DNA of 44,045 nucleotides from contig CAVXTL010000003.1 of assembly GCA_963764665.1 (NCBI GenBank), forward strand, positions 1-44,045, read 5' to 3'. The notes below the pieces were generated by a model. It was not told where the DNA came from. It did not search any database and saw nothing but the letters and a program-made list of their open reading frames with translations. Positions within the stretch are counted from its first letter, which is position 1, and every line of letters starts with the position of its first letter. Positions 15,028 to 22,529 of the stretch are shown piece after piece. This DNA comes from JACVRW01 sp963764665. GTDB taxonomy: Bacteria; Actinomycetota; Thermoleophilia; Solirubrobacterales; Thermoleophilaceae. The position numbers and the translations under genes were made by a program.

Positions 15028-15687
15028 GTGCCCGCCCGGTTCCAAGCGGTCGTGTTCGACAACGACGGGCTGCTCCTCGACACCGAGGAGGCCTGGACGC
15101 GCGCGGAGGAGACCCTCTTCGGGCGCCGCGGGCGCACCTTCACGATCGAGCACAAGCGCTGGATCATCGGCTCGTCGAGGGCCACCGCGGCGGTGAAGCT
15201 CGAGGCGATGCTGGAGCTGCCCGGCGAGGGCGAGGCGCTGATGGACGAGCTGCACGACCTGGTGATGGAGGAGGCCCTGGCCGGGGTCCCGCCGCGCCCC
15301 GGCGCGATCGAGCTGCTGGACGCCCTCGCGGCCGCGGACACCCCGCTGGCGCTCGCCTCCAACTCGTCGCGGCCGTTCGTGGAGCGGACCCTGGAGCGCG
15401 CCGGGCTGATCGACGGCCGCTTCCGCCACGTGATCACGGCCGACGAGGTGGAGAGTCCCAAGCCGGCGCCGGACCTCTACCTGGCCGCGTGCGAGGCCCT
15501 CGGCGTGGCGGTCGCCGACGCGGCGGCACTGGAGGACTCGCCTCCGGGTGTGGCATCGGCGGCGGCCGCGGGCCTGTTCGTGATCGCGGTGCCGTACTTC
15601 TCCGATCAGACGCTTGCCGGGGCCTCGCTCATGGCAGGCTCGCTCGCGGATCCCGAGGTCTGGCAGGCACTCGGACTGCACCAATGA
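15028..15687 (+). CDS. HAD-superfamily hydrolase (beta-phosphoglucomutase-like subfamily)
   Basis: The 219-residue protein has HAD motif I FDNDGLLLDTEE (nucleophile Asp11, acid/base Asp13), motif II LALASNSS (about 110-117), Lys in ESPKPAPDLY and motif IV ALEDSPPGVASAAAAG. The cap region between about 20 and 85 (TFTIEHKRWIIGSSRATAAV) is the small helical C1 cap of phosphatases and phosphomutases acting on sugar phosphates. It starts with GTG 6 bases after the permease stop, so it is co-transcribed with the exporter. No substrate can be read from the sequence. Confidence 0.88.
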   Translation: MPARFQAVVFDNDGLLLDTEEAWTRAEETLFGRRGRTFTIEHKRWIIGSSRATAAVKLEAMLELPGEGEALMDELHDLVMEEALAGVPPRPGAIELLDALAAADTPLALASNSSRPFVERTLERAGLIDGRFRHVITADEVESPKPAPDLYLAACEALGVAVADAAALEDSPPGVASAAAAGLFVIAVPYFSDQTLAGASLMAGSLADPEVWQALGLHQ

Positions 15688-15725
15688 CGAGGGGCGCCGC
15701 GGGCGATCGCTGAGACGCTCGGTGC

Positions 15726-16124
15726 ATGTCCCCCGTGGGAGCACTGGGCTGGGGCGCGGCCATCCGGCTGCTGCGCTGGCTGCCGATGATCTCCGGCCTG
15801 GTCGCACTGGACGCGATCGGCGGGACCAAGGGACTCGTCTTCGGGCTGGTCGCGGCCATCGACGCGGCCGCGCTCTCGCTCATGGCCAACAGGTGGCTGA
15901 CCGACCGCTCGGACCTGCCGATCCCGGAACCCAGCTGGCGCGAAGCTCTTCTCGTCTGGGCGAACATCTCGGTGCTGCTGACGCTTCAGGTGGCCCTCGG
16001 TAACCCGGGCGGAACTGCGGGGCGCATCGCTTCGGTCACGTTCGGGCTGGCGCTGGGCGCCCTCGCCAGCGAGCTCGTGGCCACCCGCAGGGCGCCCGCG
16101 GGACCCGCCGGCCTGCTGCGCTAG
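15726..16124 (+). CDS. Small four-helix membrane protein, paralog 1
   Basis: A 132-residue protein with four predicted membrane segments: WLPMISGLVALDAIGG, LVFGLVAAIDAAALSLMA, LLVWANISVLLTLQVALG and SVTFGLALGALASELVA. It aligns along its full length with the next gene: GWGAAIRLLRWLPMISGLVALDAI against AWGAALRWLRWAPMIAGLIAFDAI, and the following loops and helices correspond. The family is not recognised. The sequence TGAGACGCTCG directly precedes both genes, so the duplication included upstream DNA. Confidence 0.75.
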   Translation: MSPVGALGWGAAIRLLRWLPMISGLVALDAIGGTKGLVFGLVAAIDAAALSLMANRWLTDRSDLPIPEPSWREALLVWANISVLLTLQVALGNPGGTAGRIASVTFGLALGALASELVATRRAPAGPAGLLR

Positions 16125-16193
16125 ACCAGGCCCTCCCCCGACCTGTACCAAGGGTCAGGGCGGGACCCAAATTCGGATGAGACGCTCGAACGC

Positions 16194-16622
16194 ATGGAGA
16201 CGACACGACCGATTGCATGGGGAGCAGCCCTTCGGTGGCTGCGCTGGGCGCCGATGATCGCCGGCCTGATCGCGTTCGACGCGATCACCGGCGTGACCGC
16301 ATGGCTGGGAGCCGTGGCGGTCGGCGTGGACGTGGGCCTGCTGTGCTGGCTCGTGCACCGCGCGCTGACCAAGGAGATCGACCACCCCAAGCCGCCCATC
16401 ACGTGGCTCGAGGGGCTCTTCGTGGGCTCCCTGACCTGCTCGCTGCTCGGCATGCAGTTCGCGATCACGGACCCCGGTGGAGTGACCGGCCGTGGCGTGG
16501 CGGTGCTGAGCGCCCTGGCTCTCGGCACGCTGCTGACCGAGATGGTCGAGGCCCGACGTGCCCTGGAGGCGGCCCGCAGGCCCGCCATCCGGAGCGCCTC
16601 GCGCATGTTCGTCGCCAGCTAG
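16194..16622 (+). CDS. Small four-helix membrane protein, paralog 2
   Basis: A 142-residue relative of the upstream gene with the same layout of four hydrophobic segments (MIAGLIAFDAITGV, LGAVAVGVDVGLLCWLV, LFVGSLTCSLLGMQFAI, GVAVLSALALGTLLTEMV) and an extra basic C-terminal tail. Conserved between the two are the W-G-A-A start, the PMI-x-GL segment, the PxxxWxExL motif before helix 3, a Gly-Gly loop and the final ExxxxRR. Divergence between copies is substantial, so the duplication is old. No known domain; a role at the membrane is all that can be said. Confidence 0.75.
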   Translation: METTRPIAWGAALRWLRWAPMIAGLIAFDAITGVTAWLGAVAVGVDVGLLCWLVHRALTKEIDHPKPPITWLEGLFVGSLTCSLLGMQFAITDPGGVTGRGVAVLSALALGTLLTEMVEARRALEAARRPAIRSASRMFVAS

Positions 16623-16639
16623 CGGGATACTCGCCCGCG

Positions 16640-17041
16640 ATGTCGCGGGAGAACGTGGAGCTGGTCCGCCGGGGGTTGGAGGCGTTCAACGATCGCGACC
16701 TCGACGCGCTGATGGAGCTCTACACCGAGGACGTCGAGTGGCGGCTGATCGGCGGCTTCGTGGATCTGATGGGGTCGGAGCTGTCGGGACGCGACGCGGT
16801 CCGGGGGTTCTTCAGCGACTGGATCGAGAACCTCGGAGGCAGTGCGGAGTCGGAGGCCGTGCTGGAAGCCGGCGATCGGGTCGTTCAGGTCTTACGCCTG
16901 ACCAGCACGGGCGGCGCGAGCGGGGCGCCTGCCACACAACGGATGGGTCAGGTCTTCAGCTTCCGCGACGGCCGCGCGTGCGCAGTGGACAACTACTGGG
17001 ACGCGGAAGCGGCCCTCGAAGCGGTGGGACTGTCGACCTAG
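16640..17041 (+). CDS. SnoaL-like (NTF2-fold) protein
   Basis: A 133-residue protein with the common actinobacterial opening MSRENVELVRRGLEAFNDRD, then DALMELYTEDVEWRLIGG, SGRDAVRGFFSDWIENLGG and a last strand VFSFRDGRACAVDNYWD. This is the nuclear-transport-factor-2-like fold that serves as a ketosteroid-isomerase-like or ligand-binding scaffold; the active-site set is too variable to call a reaction. A GATACT hexamer (16626-16631) ends 8 bases before the ATG, which suggests its own leaderless transcript. The following 190 bases up to the ftsH stop contain no gene or clear terminator that I can support. Confidence 0.82.
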   Translation: MSRENVELVRRGLEAFNDRDLDALMELYTEDVEWRLIGGFVDLMGSELSGRDAVRGFFSDWIENLGGSAESEAVLEAGDRVVQVLRLTSTGGASGAPATQRMGQVFSFRDGRACAVDNYWDAEAALEAVGLST

Positions 17042-17231
17042 GAATGCTTACGGCCTAAGAAAGCCGCCGCGCATCTACAGGGACGCCTGAGACCGTCAAC
17101 ACAGCGGCCCGTGAGGGCTCCGTGGTCCGGACGACCGCGGACCGTGCCAGAGGAGCGAAGGCGACGAACGAGCGAGGCACTCGCGAGCAGGTCCGAGGTC
17201 GAACGGACGACGGAGCCCAACCAGCAACGCC

Positions 17232-19184
17232 CTAGGAGTCGGAGCGCATCTCCGCCGTCCCGCCGGCCAAACCCGGGCGGGGCAGCGGCACCGAGCCGCG
17301 ATCGGGGCGCCGCTCCGGCGCCTCCGGCGCGGGCGGCAACACGGGAACGGGGGGCTCCTCGTCGCGACCGAAGACCTGTTCCTCAGTCTGCCCGGCGAGC
17401 AGATCGATGAACTGCTCCCGCTCGATCGTCTCGCGCTTGAGAAGCACCTCCGACACGTCGTCGAGCTTCTGGCGGTGCTGGGCGAGGATGTCGCGCGCCG
17501 CCTGGTGGGCCTCCTCGACGATGCGACGGATCTCGTCGTCGATCTCGCGGGCGATCTCGTCCGAGTAGTCGGGCTCGGACGAGAACTCGCGCCCGAGGAA
17601 CGGCTGGCCGTGGTCGTGGCCGAACACCCGCGGCCCGAGCTTCTCGGACATGCCGAAGCGCATGACCATCTGCTTGGCGGTGGCGGTGACCTTCTCGAGG
17701 TCGTTGGAGGCGCCGGTGGTGACCTCGTCGAACACGAGCTCCTCCGCGGCGCGACCGCCGAGCGTCATCGCCATGGTGTCGGACAGCTCTGCGCGCGTGG
17801 TGAGGAACTTGTCCTCGGTGGGCAGAGAGATCGTGTAGCCGAGCGCCTGGCCGCGCGAGATCACGGAGATCTTGTGGACCGGGTCGGTGTGGTCGAGGTA
17901 GTGCGCCACGAGCGCGTGCCCCATCTCGTGATAGGCGGTGATGCGGCGCTCCTTCTCGGACATCACGCGGGTCTTCTTCTCCGGCCCGGCGATCACGCGC
18001 ATGATCCCCTCCTCCAGCTGGAGATGGTCGATCTCGCGCTTGCCCTGGCGCGCCGCGAGCAGGGCCGCCTCGTTCACCAGGTTCTGAAGGTCGGCGCCGG
18101 TGAAGCCGGGGGTCTGGCCGGCGAGCGTGTCGAGCTCGATGGCCTTGGCGAGCGGCTTGCCGCGCGTGTGGACCTCGAGGATCTTGGTGCGGCCCTTGCG
18201 GTCGGGCCGGTCCACCACGATCTGGCGGTCGAACCGCCCCGGGCGGAGCAGCGCCGGGTCGAGGATGTCGGGCCGGTTGGTGGCCGCGATGAGGATGATG
18301 TTGTCCTTCATCTCGAAGCCGTCCATCTCGACGAGCAGCTGGTTGAGCGTCTGCTCGCGCTCGTCGTGGCCGCCGCCGAGGCCGGCGCCGCGGTGACGCC
18401 CGACGGCGTCGATCTCGTCCATGAAGATGATGCAGGGGGAGTTCTGCTTGGCCTGCTCGAAGAGGTCACGCACGCGCGAGGCGCCCACGCCCACGAACAT
18501 CTCGACGAAGTCCGAGCCGGAGATGGAGAAGAACGGGACCCCGGCCTCGCCGGCCACGGCGCGGGCCAGCAGCGTCTTGCCGGTTCCCGGCGGCCCGTAG
18601 AGCAGCACGCCCTTGGGGATGCGCGCTCCGAGCGCCTGGAACTTCTTGGGGTTCTCGAGGAACTCCTTGATCTCCTGGAGCTCCTCCACCGCCTCGTCCA
18701 CGCCCGCCACGTCGCGGAAGGTGATCTTCGGCGAGTCCACCGACATTCGCTTCGCGCGCGACTTGCCGAAGGACATGACCTTCGAGCCGCCGCCCTGCAT
18801 CTGGTTGATGATGAACAGCCAGAACAGCAGGAAGATCACGAACGGCAGGATGTACGTGAGGGCCGTGAGCCAGCCCGAGCCTCCCTTGGCCTTGACGTCG
18901 ATCGGGATGTCCTCGGCCCGCAGCTGATTGACGAGGTTCTGCTCGGTGTTGTCGGGATACGCGGTCTGGTACTTCTTGCCGCCGCGCTTGAGCTCGACGT
19001 CGATGCGGTTGTTCTTCGTGTTGAGGGTCACCGACTTGACCGCATTGCCCTCGACCTGGTTGAGGAACTGCGAGTAGTTCGGGTCGGGCGTGCGGTCACC
19101 CGGGCTGATGAGCCTCTGCGCGAAGAACGCCAGCACCACCACGATCAGGATGGGGAAAGCGGCGCTCTTGAAAAATCTGCTCAC
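17232..19184 (-). CDS. ftsH: ATP-dependent zinc metalloprotease FtsH
   Basis: Membrane-anchored AAA+ protease that degrades misfolded membrane proteins and short-lived regulators. The 650-residue protein has two membrane helices (about 8-24 and 107-127) around a small external domain, Walker A GPPGTGKT (197-204), Walker B IIFMDEIDA, pore motif FVEMFVGVGASR, arginine-finger region and the zinc site HEMGH (419-423) with downstream ELVFDEVTTGASNDLEKVT. The C-terminal tail is Pro-rich (about 610-650) and of unknown role. It follows hpt with about 137 bases between. Length and motifs are standard for a full-length hexameric FtsH. Confidence 0.97.
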   Translation of the reverse strand: MSRFFKSAAFPILIVVVLAFFAQRLISPGDRTPDPNYSQFLNQVEGNAVKSVTLNTKNNRIDVELKRGGKKYQTAYPDNTEQNLVNQLRAEDIPIDVKAKGGSGWLTALTYILPFVIFLLFWLFIINQMQGGGSKVMSFGKSRAKRMSVDSPKITFRDVAGVDEAVEELQEIKEFLENPKKFQALGARIPKGVLLYGPPGTGKTLLARAVAGEAGVPFFSISGSDFVEMFVGVGASRVRDLFEQAKQNSPCIIFMDEIDAVGRHRGAGLGGGHDEREQTLNQLLVEMDGFEMKDNIILIAATNRPDILDPALLRPGRFDRQIVVDRPDRKGRTKILEVHTRGKPLAKAIELDTLAGQTPGFTGADLQNLVNEAALLAARQGKREIDHLQLEEGIMRVIAGPEKKTRVMSEKERRITAYHEMGHALVAHYLDHTDPVHKISVISRGQALGYTISLPTEDKFLTTRAELSDTMAMTLGGRAAEELVFDEVTTGASNDLEKVTATAKQMVMRFGMSEKLGPRVFGHDHGQPFLGREFSSEPDYSDEIAREIDDEIRRIVEEAHQAARDILAQHRQKLDDVSEVLLKRETIEREQFIDLLAGQTEEQVFGRDEEPPVPVLPPAPEAPERRPDRGSVPLPRPGLAGGTAEMRSDS

Positions 19185-19321
19185 GACGGGCCTCTCGTAT
19201 CTCCTCTACGCACCCGGGCCGGGTTCTTCTCAGCGAGGAGATCAGCCTCCAGGGTGAAACGCAAGCCTAGCAAGGGGGTATCACTCTCTTACGCCGTTTT
19301 CGGCAGGGCGATACGTCTCCT

Positions 19322-19849
19322 TCAGTCTTCCAACACCGCCACGTAAGGCAGGTTGCGAAAGCGCTCCACGTAGTCGAGGCCGTAGCCGATCACAAAGCGG
19401 TTGGGAATCTCGAATCCCACGTAGCGGATCGGCAGGTTCACCTTGCGCCGCTCGGGCTTCGTTAGCAGCGCGCAGACCTCGAGCGAAGCCGGGTCGCGCG
19501 CCTGGAGCATCCGCATCAGGTAGGACAGGGTGAGCCCCGAATCCACGATGTCCTCGACGATCAGGACCTCGCGGCCCTCGATCGACACGTCGAGGTCCTT
19601 CAGGATCCGCACCACTCCCGACGAGTCTGTCGAGGAGCCATACGAGGAGAGGGCCATGAAGTCCACCTCGCACTCGGTCTCCAGGTGGCGCATGAGGTCG
19701 GAGAGGAAGAAGACCGCGCCCTTCAGAACCCCCACGAGCAGCAGCTCGCGCCCCTCGTAGTCGCGTGAGATCTCCGCGGCCAGCTCGCGCACCCGGTGCG
19801 CCAGCTCGTCGGGCTGCACCAGGATCTCGCCGATGCCGGGCTCGTCCAT
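19322..19849 (-). CDS. hpt: Hypoxanthine phosphoribosyltransferase
   Basis: Salvages hypoxanthine and guanine with PRPP. The 175-residue protein has the type I PRTase features: VGVLKGAVFFLSDLMRHL, the flexible loop SSYGSSTDSSG, the PRPP motif VLIVEDIVDSGLTLSYL, KPERRKV and the purine-stacking VGFEIPNRFVIGYGLDY. The ATG at 19849 (MDEPGIGEILV) is supported by a minus-strand TAGACT (19858-19863) 8 bases upstream. The order tilS, hpt, ftsH is widely conserved in bacteria (established), and is intact here. Confidence 0.96.
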   Translation of the reverse strand: MDEPGIGEILVQPDELAHRVRELAAEISRDYEGRELLLVGVLKGAVFFLSDLMRHLETECEVDFMALSSYGSSTDSSGVVRILKDLDVSIEGREVLIVEDIVDSGLTLSYLMRMLQARDPASLEVCALLTKPERRKVNLPIRYVGFEIPNRFVIGYGLDYVERFRNLPYVAVLED

Positions 19850-19857
19850 CCGCCGCG

Positions 19858-19863
19858 AGTCTA
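19858..19863 (-). promoter_or_regulatory. -10-like hexamer for leaderless hpt
   Basis: Minus-strand TAGACT ends 8 bases before the hpt ATG, inside the 34-base gap after tilS. Confidence 0.5.
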
Positions 19864-19883
19864 AGCCTCCGCGGCGCGCGGCC

Positions 19884-21170
19884 TCACCCGACCGAGCGTG
19901 CGCTGAGGCCCACGGTGACCTCCTCGTCCTCGCGCACGGCGAATCGCTCGTCGACCGCCACGCCGGCCACCCACACGATCGCGCCGCCAACCTCGACCAC
20001 GGGCAGCGCCGAGCGCAGGGCACGCGGGACCTTGCGGTCCGTGAACAGGTCCTGGAGCGACTTGGTGCCGCCCAGGCCCACCGGCCGCATCTCGTCGCCC
20101 TCGCGCCAGGCGCGCACCACCAGGCGCCCGCCCACGGCGGCCGGCGACACGGACACCTCGCCCTCCTCGCCGAGCACGGCCTTGACCTCCCAGGCGCCGA
20201 ACCGCACGTTGCCCGGCACGAACAGCTCCACCGGCTCCGGCGTGGCCGGCTCCTCGCGGGCCGGCACGAACCGGACCGTGCCGTACTCCGCCACGGCCTG
20301 CAGGCCGCCGCCGAGGTCGAGCGACTTGGTGCCGTCGCTGCCCAGGGCCATCACGTCCTCCGCCTCCCTGCGTGAGAGCGGGCGCGCGCCCCCCGCCGCG
20401 CTCTCGGCGAGCGCGCGGAGCACCAGCCGCCGGAGGGCCGCGGGCAGCTGCTCGAGCGCCGCCAGCGGTACCGCGGGGCCGCCGCCCAGCGCCTGGAGCG
20501 CGTCCGAGGCCGCTATGTCGAGGATCTCCGCCTCCTCGCGCAGCTGCCGGGCGGTCTCCGCGATCGTGAGCTCGGCCTTCGGGCTGAGGTGCTTGAGCGC
20601 CGTGACCACCTCGTGTCGCACGCGGGCGCGCGCGAAGCGGGCGTCGGCGTTCGAAGGGTCCTCGCGCCACTGGAGGTAGCGGACCCGCAGGTACTCGCGC
20701 ACCTCCTCGCGCGTCACCTCGAGCAGCGGCCGCACCAGCCGGCCGCGCCGGGCCTCCATGCCCCTGAGCGCCCGGCTGCCGGGCGACACGGCGAGCCGGT
20801 AGAGCACCGTCTCCGCCTGGTCGCTGGCGGTGTGCGCCGCCGCGAAGTCCCCGGTGGTGGCGGCCTCAGCCAGCGCGTAGCGCGCCTCGCGAGCCTCGGC
20901 CTGGAGGTTGCCGGACGGGGGCAACTCCACCTTCTCGACGGTTAGCGGCACCCCCAGCCGTTCGCAGAGCCGCCGGCAGAACTCCTCGTCGCCGTCCGCC
21001 GTGGGCCGGAGCCCGTAGTTCACGTGGAGCGCCGACACCTGGGCGCCCATGCGCACGGCCACATCGAGCAGGCAGACCGAGTCGCCGCCGCCGGAGAGGA
21101 GCACGAGCAGCGGCCCGCCGCTCCTGATGAGGCCTCCATCGCGTGCGCTGTCCAGTGGTCGGGTGCTCAT
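19884..21170 (-). CDS. tilS: tRNA(Ile)-lysidine synthase
   Basis: Ligates lysine to C34 of the CAU-anticodon tRNA-Ile, changing its decoding to AUA. The 428-residue protein has the PP-loop LVLLSGGGDSVCLL (SGGGDS at 26-31), the N-type ATPase core with ALHVNYGLRP, AHTASDQAETVLYRLAVSPGS and REDPSNADARFARARVRHEV, and a C-terminal substrate-binding domain with VVRAWREGDEMRPVGLGGTKSLQDLFTDRKVP. The start ATG at 21170 overlaps the adenylate cyclase stop (ATGA). Full set of motifs; the call is secure. Confidence 0.95.
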   Translation of the reverse strand: MSTRPLDSARDGGLIRSGGPLLVLLSGGGDSVCLLDVAVRMGAQVSALHVNYGLRPTADGDEEFCRRLCERLGVPLTVEKVELPPSGNLQAEAREARYALAEAATTGDFAAAHTASDQAETVLYRLAVSPGSRALRGMEARRGRLVRPLLEVTREEVREYLRVRYLQWREDPSNADARFARARVRHEVVTALKHLSPKAELTIAETARQLREEAEILDIAASDALQALGGGPAVPLAALEQLPAALRRLVLRALAESAAGGARPLSRREAEDVMALGSDGTKSLDLGGGLQAVAEYGTVRFVPAREEPATPEPVELFVPGNVRFGAWEVKAVLGEEGEVSVSPAAVGGRLVVRAWREGDEMRPVGLGGTKSLQDLFTDRKVPRALRSALPVVEVGGAIVWVAGVAVDERFAVREDEEVTVGLSARSVG

Positions 21171-22396
21171 GTGGCCTTGGGGCTCGCCCTGCATAGCTGG
21201 TGCGGCTCGTCGAAGCCCTTCAACTTCACCTGACCGATCGGCTCGAAGCGCAGATGCGGCGAGGGACGCACGGCATCGAGCACGGAGTCCGTGAGCAGCA
21301 CCTCGCCGCCGCGGGCGCGTGCGACCACGCGCGACGCCAGGTTGACCTCGCGGCCGAAGTAGTCCCCGTCGCGGTAGAGCGTCCGCCCGTAGTGGATGCC
21401 TATGCGCGGCTCGGGACGCTCGTCGAACATCGCCGCGAAGCCCACGGCCCAGTCCACGAGCGAGTGCACGTCCTGCCCCACCACCATCACCTCGTCGCCG
21501 ATGGTCTTCACCACCCGGGCCGTGTCGGGAAGCGTGTTGGTCACGCCCTCCACGAAGCGCTCGACCGACGACAGCGCCTCCTCCTCGCCCTCCTCCTCGG
21601 TGAAACGCGTGTAGCCGGCCAGGTCCGCGAAGGCGACCGCCACGCGAACGCGGCCGAGGTCCACGTCCTCGCCCTCCATGTCCATCTCCATGTGACCGAT
21701 CACGTCCTGCTCCACGAAGTGCTGGAGGAAGCGCCGGTGCACGTAGTCCATGAGCGGCGAGGAGAGCGGCAGCAGGTCGCGCGCCAGCCCCTCCATCTCC
21801 TCGGCCATCTCGAGCCCGGGCACCCCGTCGCGCATCAGCGGCTCGTGCACGTAGAGGTGGAAGAGGCGCACCTCGGCGTCGGCGATCTGCGACAGCGCCT
21901 GGCCGTAAACGCGGCATAGCTGGAGGAAGGCCACGAGCGGGAAGCCCGCGGCGAGCACAGACGCCACGTACTGGACCACCTGGGTGTCGTCCTCGCTCAT
22001 GTGCTCGAGCCCCTCGCGCGGCAGCCCGATGCCGGTCCAGAAGCGCTCCACCAGAGCGGGCTCGAGGTCCGTGAGCCTCGCGACCTCCTCGAGAGTCCGG
22101 TGCGCGCGCTCGTCGGCGAACAGGTCCTCGATGAAGCCGTAGGCCAGCCGCCCCTGCTCCCCGGCGCGCCGGATGTGCTGGAGGCTGTGCCCGCGCTCGC
22201 GCATGCGCACCACGATCCGGGCATGGGAGACCGCCGCCGGCGGCCACTCGCGTGAGCCCTTGAGGTTGGGGATCACGCCGCTGTCGGCCCAGCGCCTGAG
22301 GGTCGCGGTGGTCACGCCCACGCGCTCCGCCGCCTGCTTGAGAGTGAGGGTCGTCTCGGGATCCACTGCCAGGTCCGCCCGGGTGCGCGGCCGCAC
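21167..22396 (-). CDS. Class III adenylate cyclase with MerR-like N-terminal helix-turn-helix
   Basis: An approximately 410-residue protein. The N-terminal LTLKQAAERVGVTTATLRRW is a MerR-type helix-turn-helix; a helical middle region (about 80-240) follows; the C-terminal domain is a class III cyclase with both metal-binding aspartates (FADLAGYT and KTIGDEVMVV), the adenine-selecting Lys before GDE and Asp in GDYFGREVN, and the transition-state Asn/Arg in VNLASRVV. All catalytic positions are present, so cAMP synthesis is likely. The start is uncertain: GTG at 22396 is chosen; GTG 22366 is possible, and a longer frame to 22507 would translate repeat copy D. The stop overlaps the tilS ATG. Confidence 0.85.
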   Translation of the reverse strand: MRPRTRADLAVDPETTLTLKQAAERVGVTTATLRRWADSGVIPNLKGSREWPPAAVSHARIVVRMRERGHSLQHIRRAGEQGRLAYGFIEDLFADERAHRTLEEVARLTDLEPALVERFWTGIGLPREGLEHMSEDDTQVVQYVASVLAAGFPLVAFLQLCRVYGQALSQIADAEVRLFHLYVHEPLMRDGVPGLEMAEEMEGLARDLLPLSSPLMDYVHRRFLQHFVEQDVIGHMEMDMEGEDVDLGRVRVAVAFADLAGYTRFTEEEGEEEALSSVERFVEGVTNTLPDTARVVKTIGDEVMVVGQDVHSLVDWAVGFAAMFDERPEPRIGIHYGRTLYRDGDYFGREVNLASRVVARARGGEVLLTDSVLDAVRPSPHLRFEPIGQVKLKGFDEPHQLCRASPKAT

Positions 22397-22413
22397 GCCG
22401 AGTCTGACAAGAA

Positions 22414-22455
22414 CCGCATCGGTGCGCAGCCGGCCAAGCCGGCTGCTTCCGCAAA
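22414..22455 (+). repeat. Dispersed palindromic repeat, copy D (compensatory arm change)
   Basis: Arms GCAGCCGGC (22426-22434) and GCCGGCTGC (22438-22446), loop CAA. Relative to the other copies, C-to-G in one arm is matched by G-to-C in the other, keeping the stem perfect. It lies in the divergent region between the cyclase and the fatty acyl-CoA reductase gene. Confidence 0.85.
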
Positions 22456-22529
22456 CCGGCGCCTGCCTCGGGGGTCCGGTCGGGGATAGACTCGCCGCGG
22501 CAGTCATTAACCGGGGAGGTTGGAGGAAT

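Noticed and set aside
17111..17410. 99-residue frame between the SnoaL-like gene and ftsH
   Set aside because: Overlaps the ftsH 3' end in antisense and has shadow-like composition.
19207..19232. Sequence CGCACCCGGGCCGGGTTCTTC upstream of ftsH resembling the palindromic element
   Set aside because: Lacks the loop and the outer flanks; could be a decayed copy, but GC-rich words like this arise by chance here.
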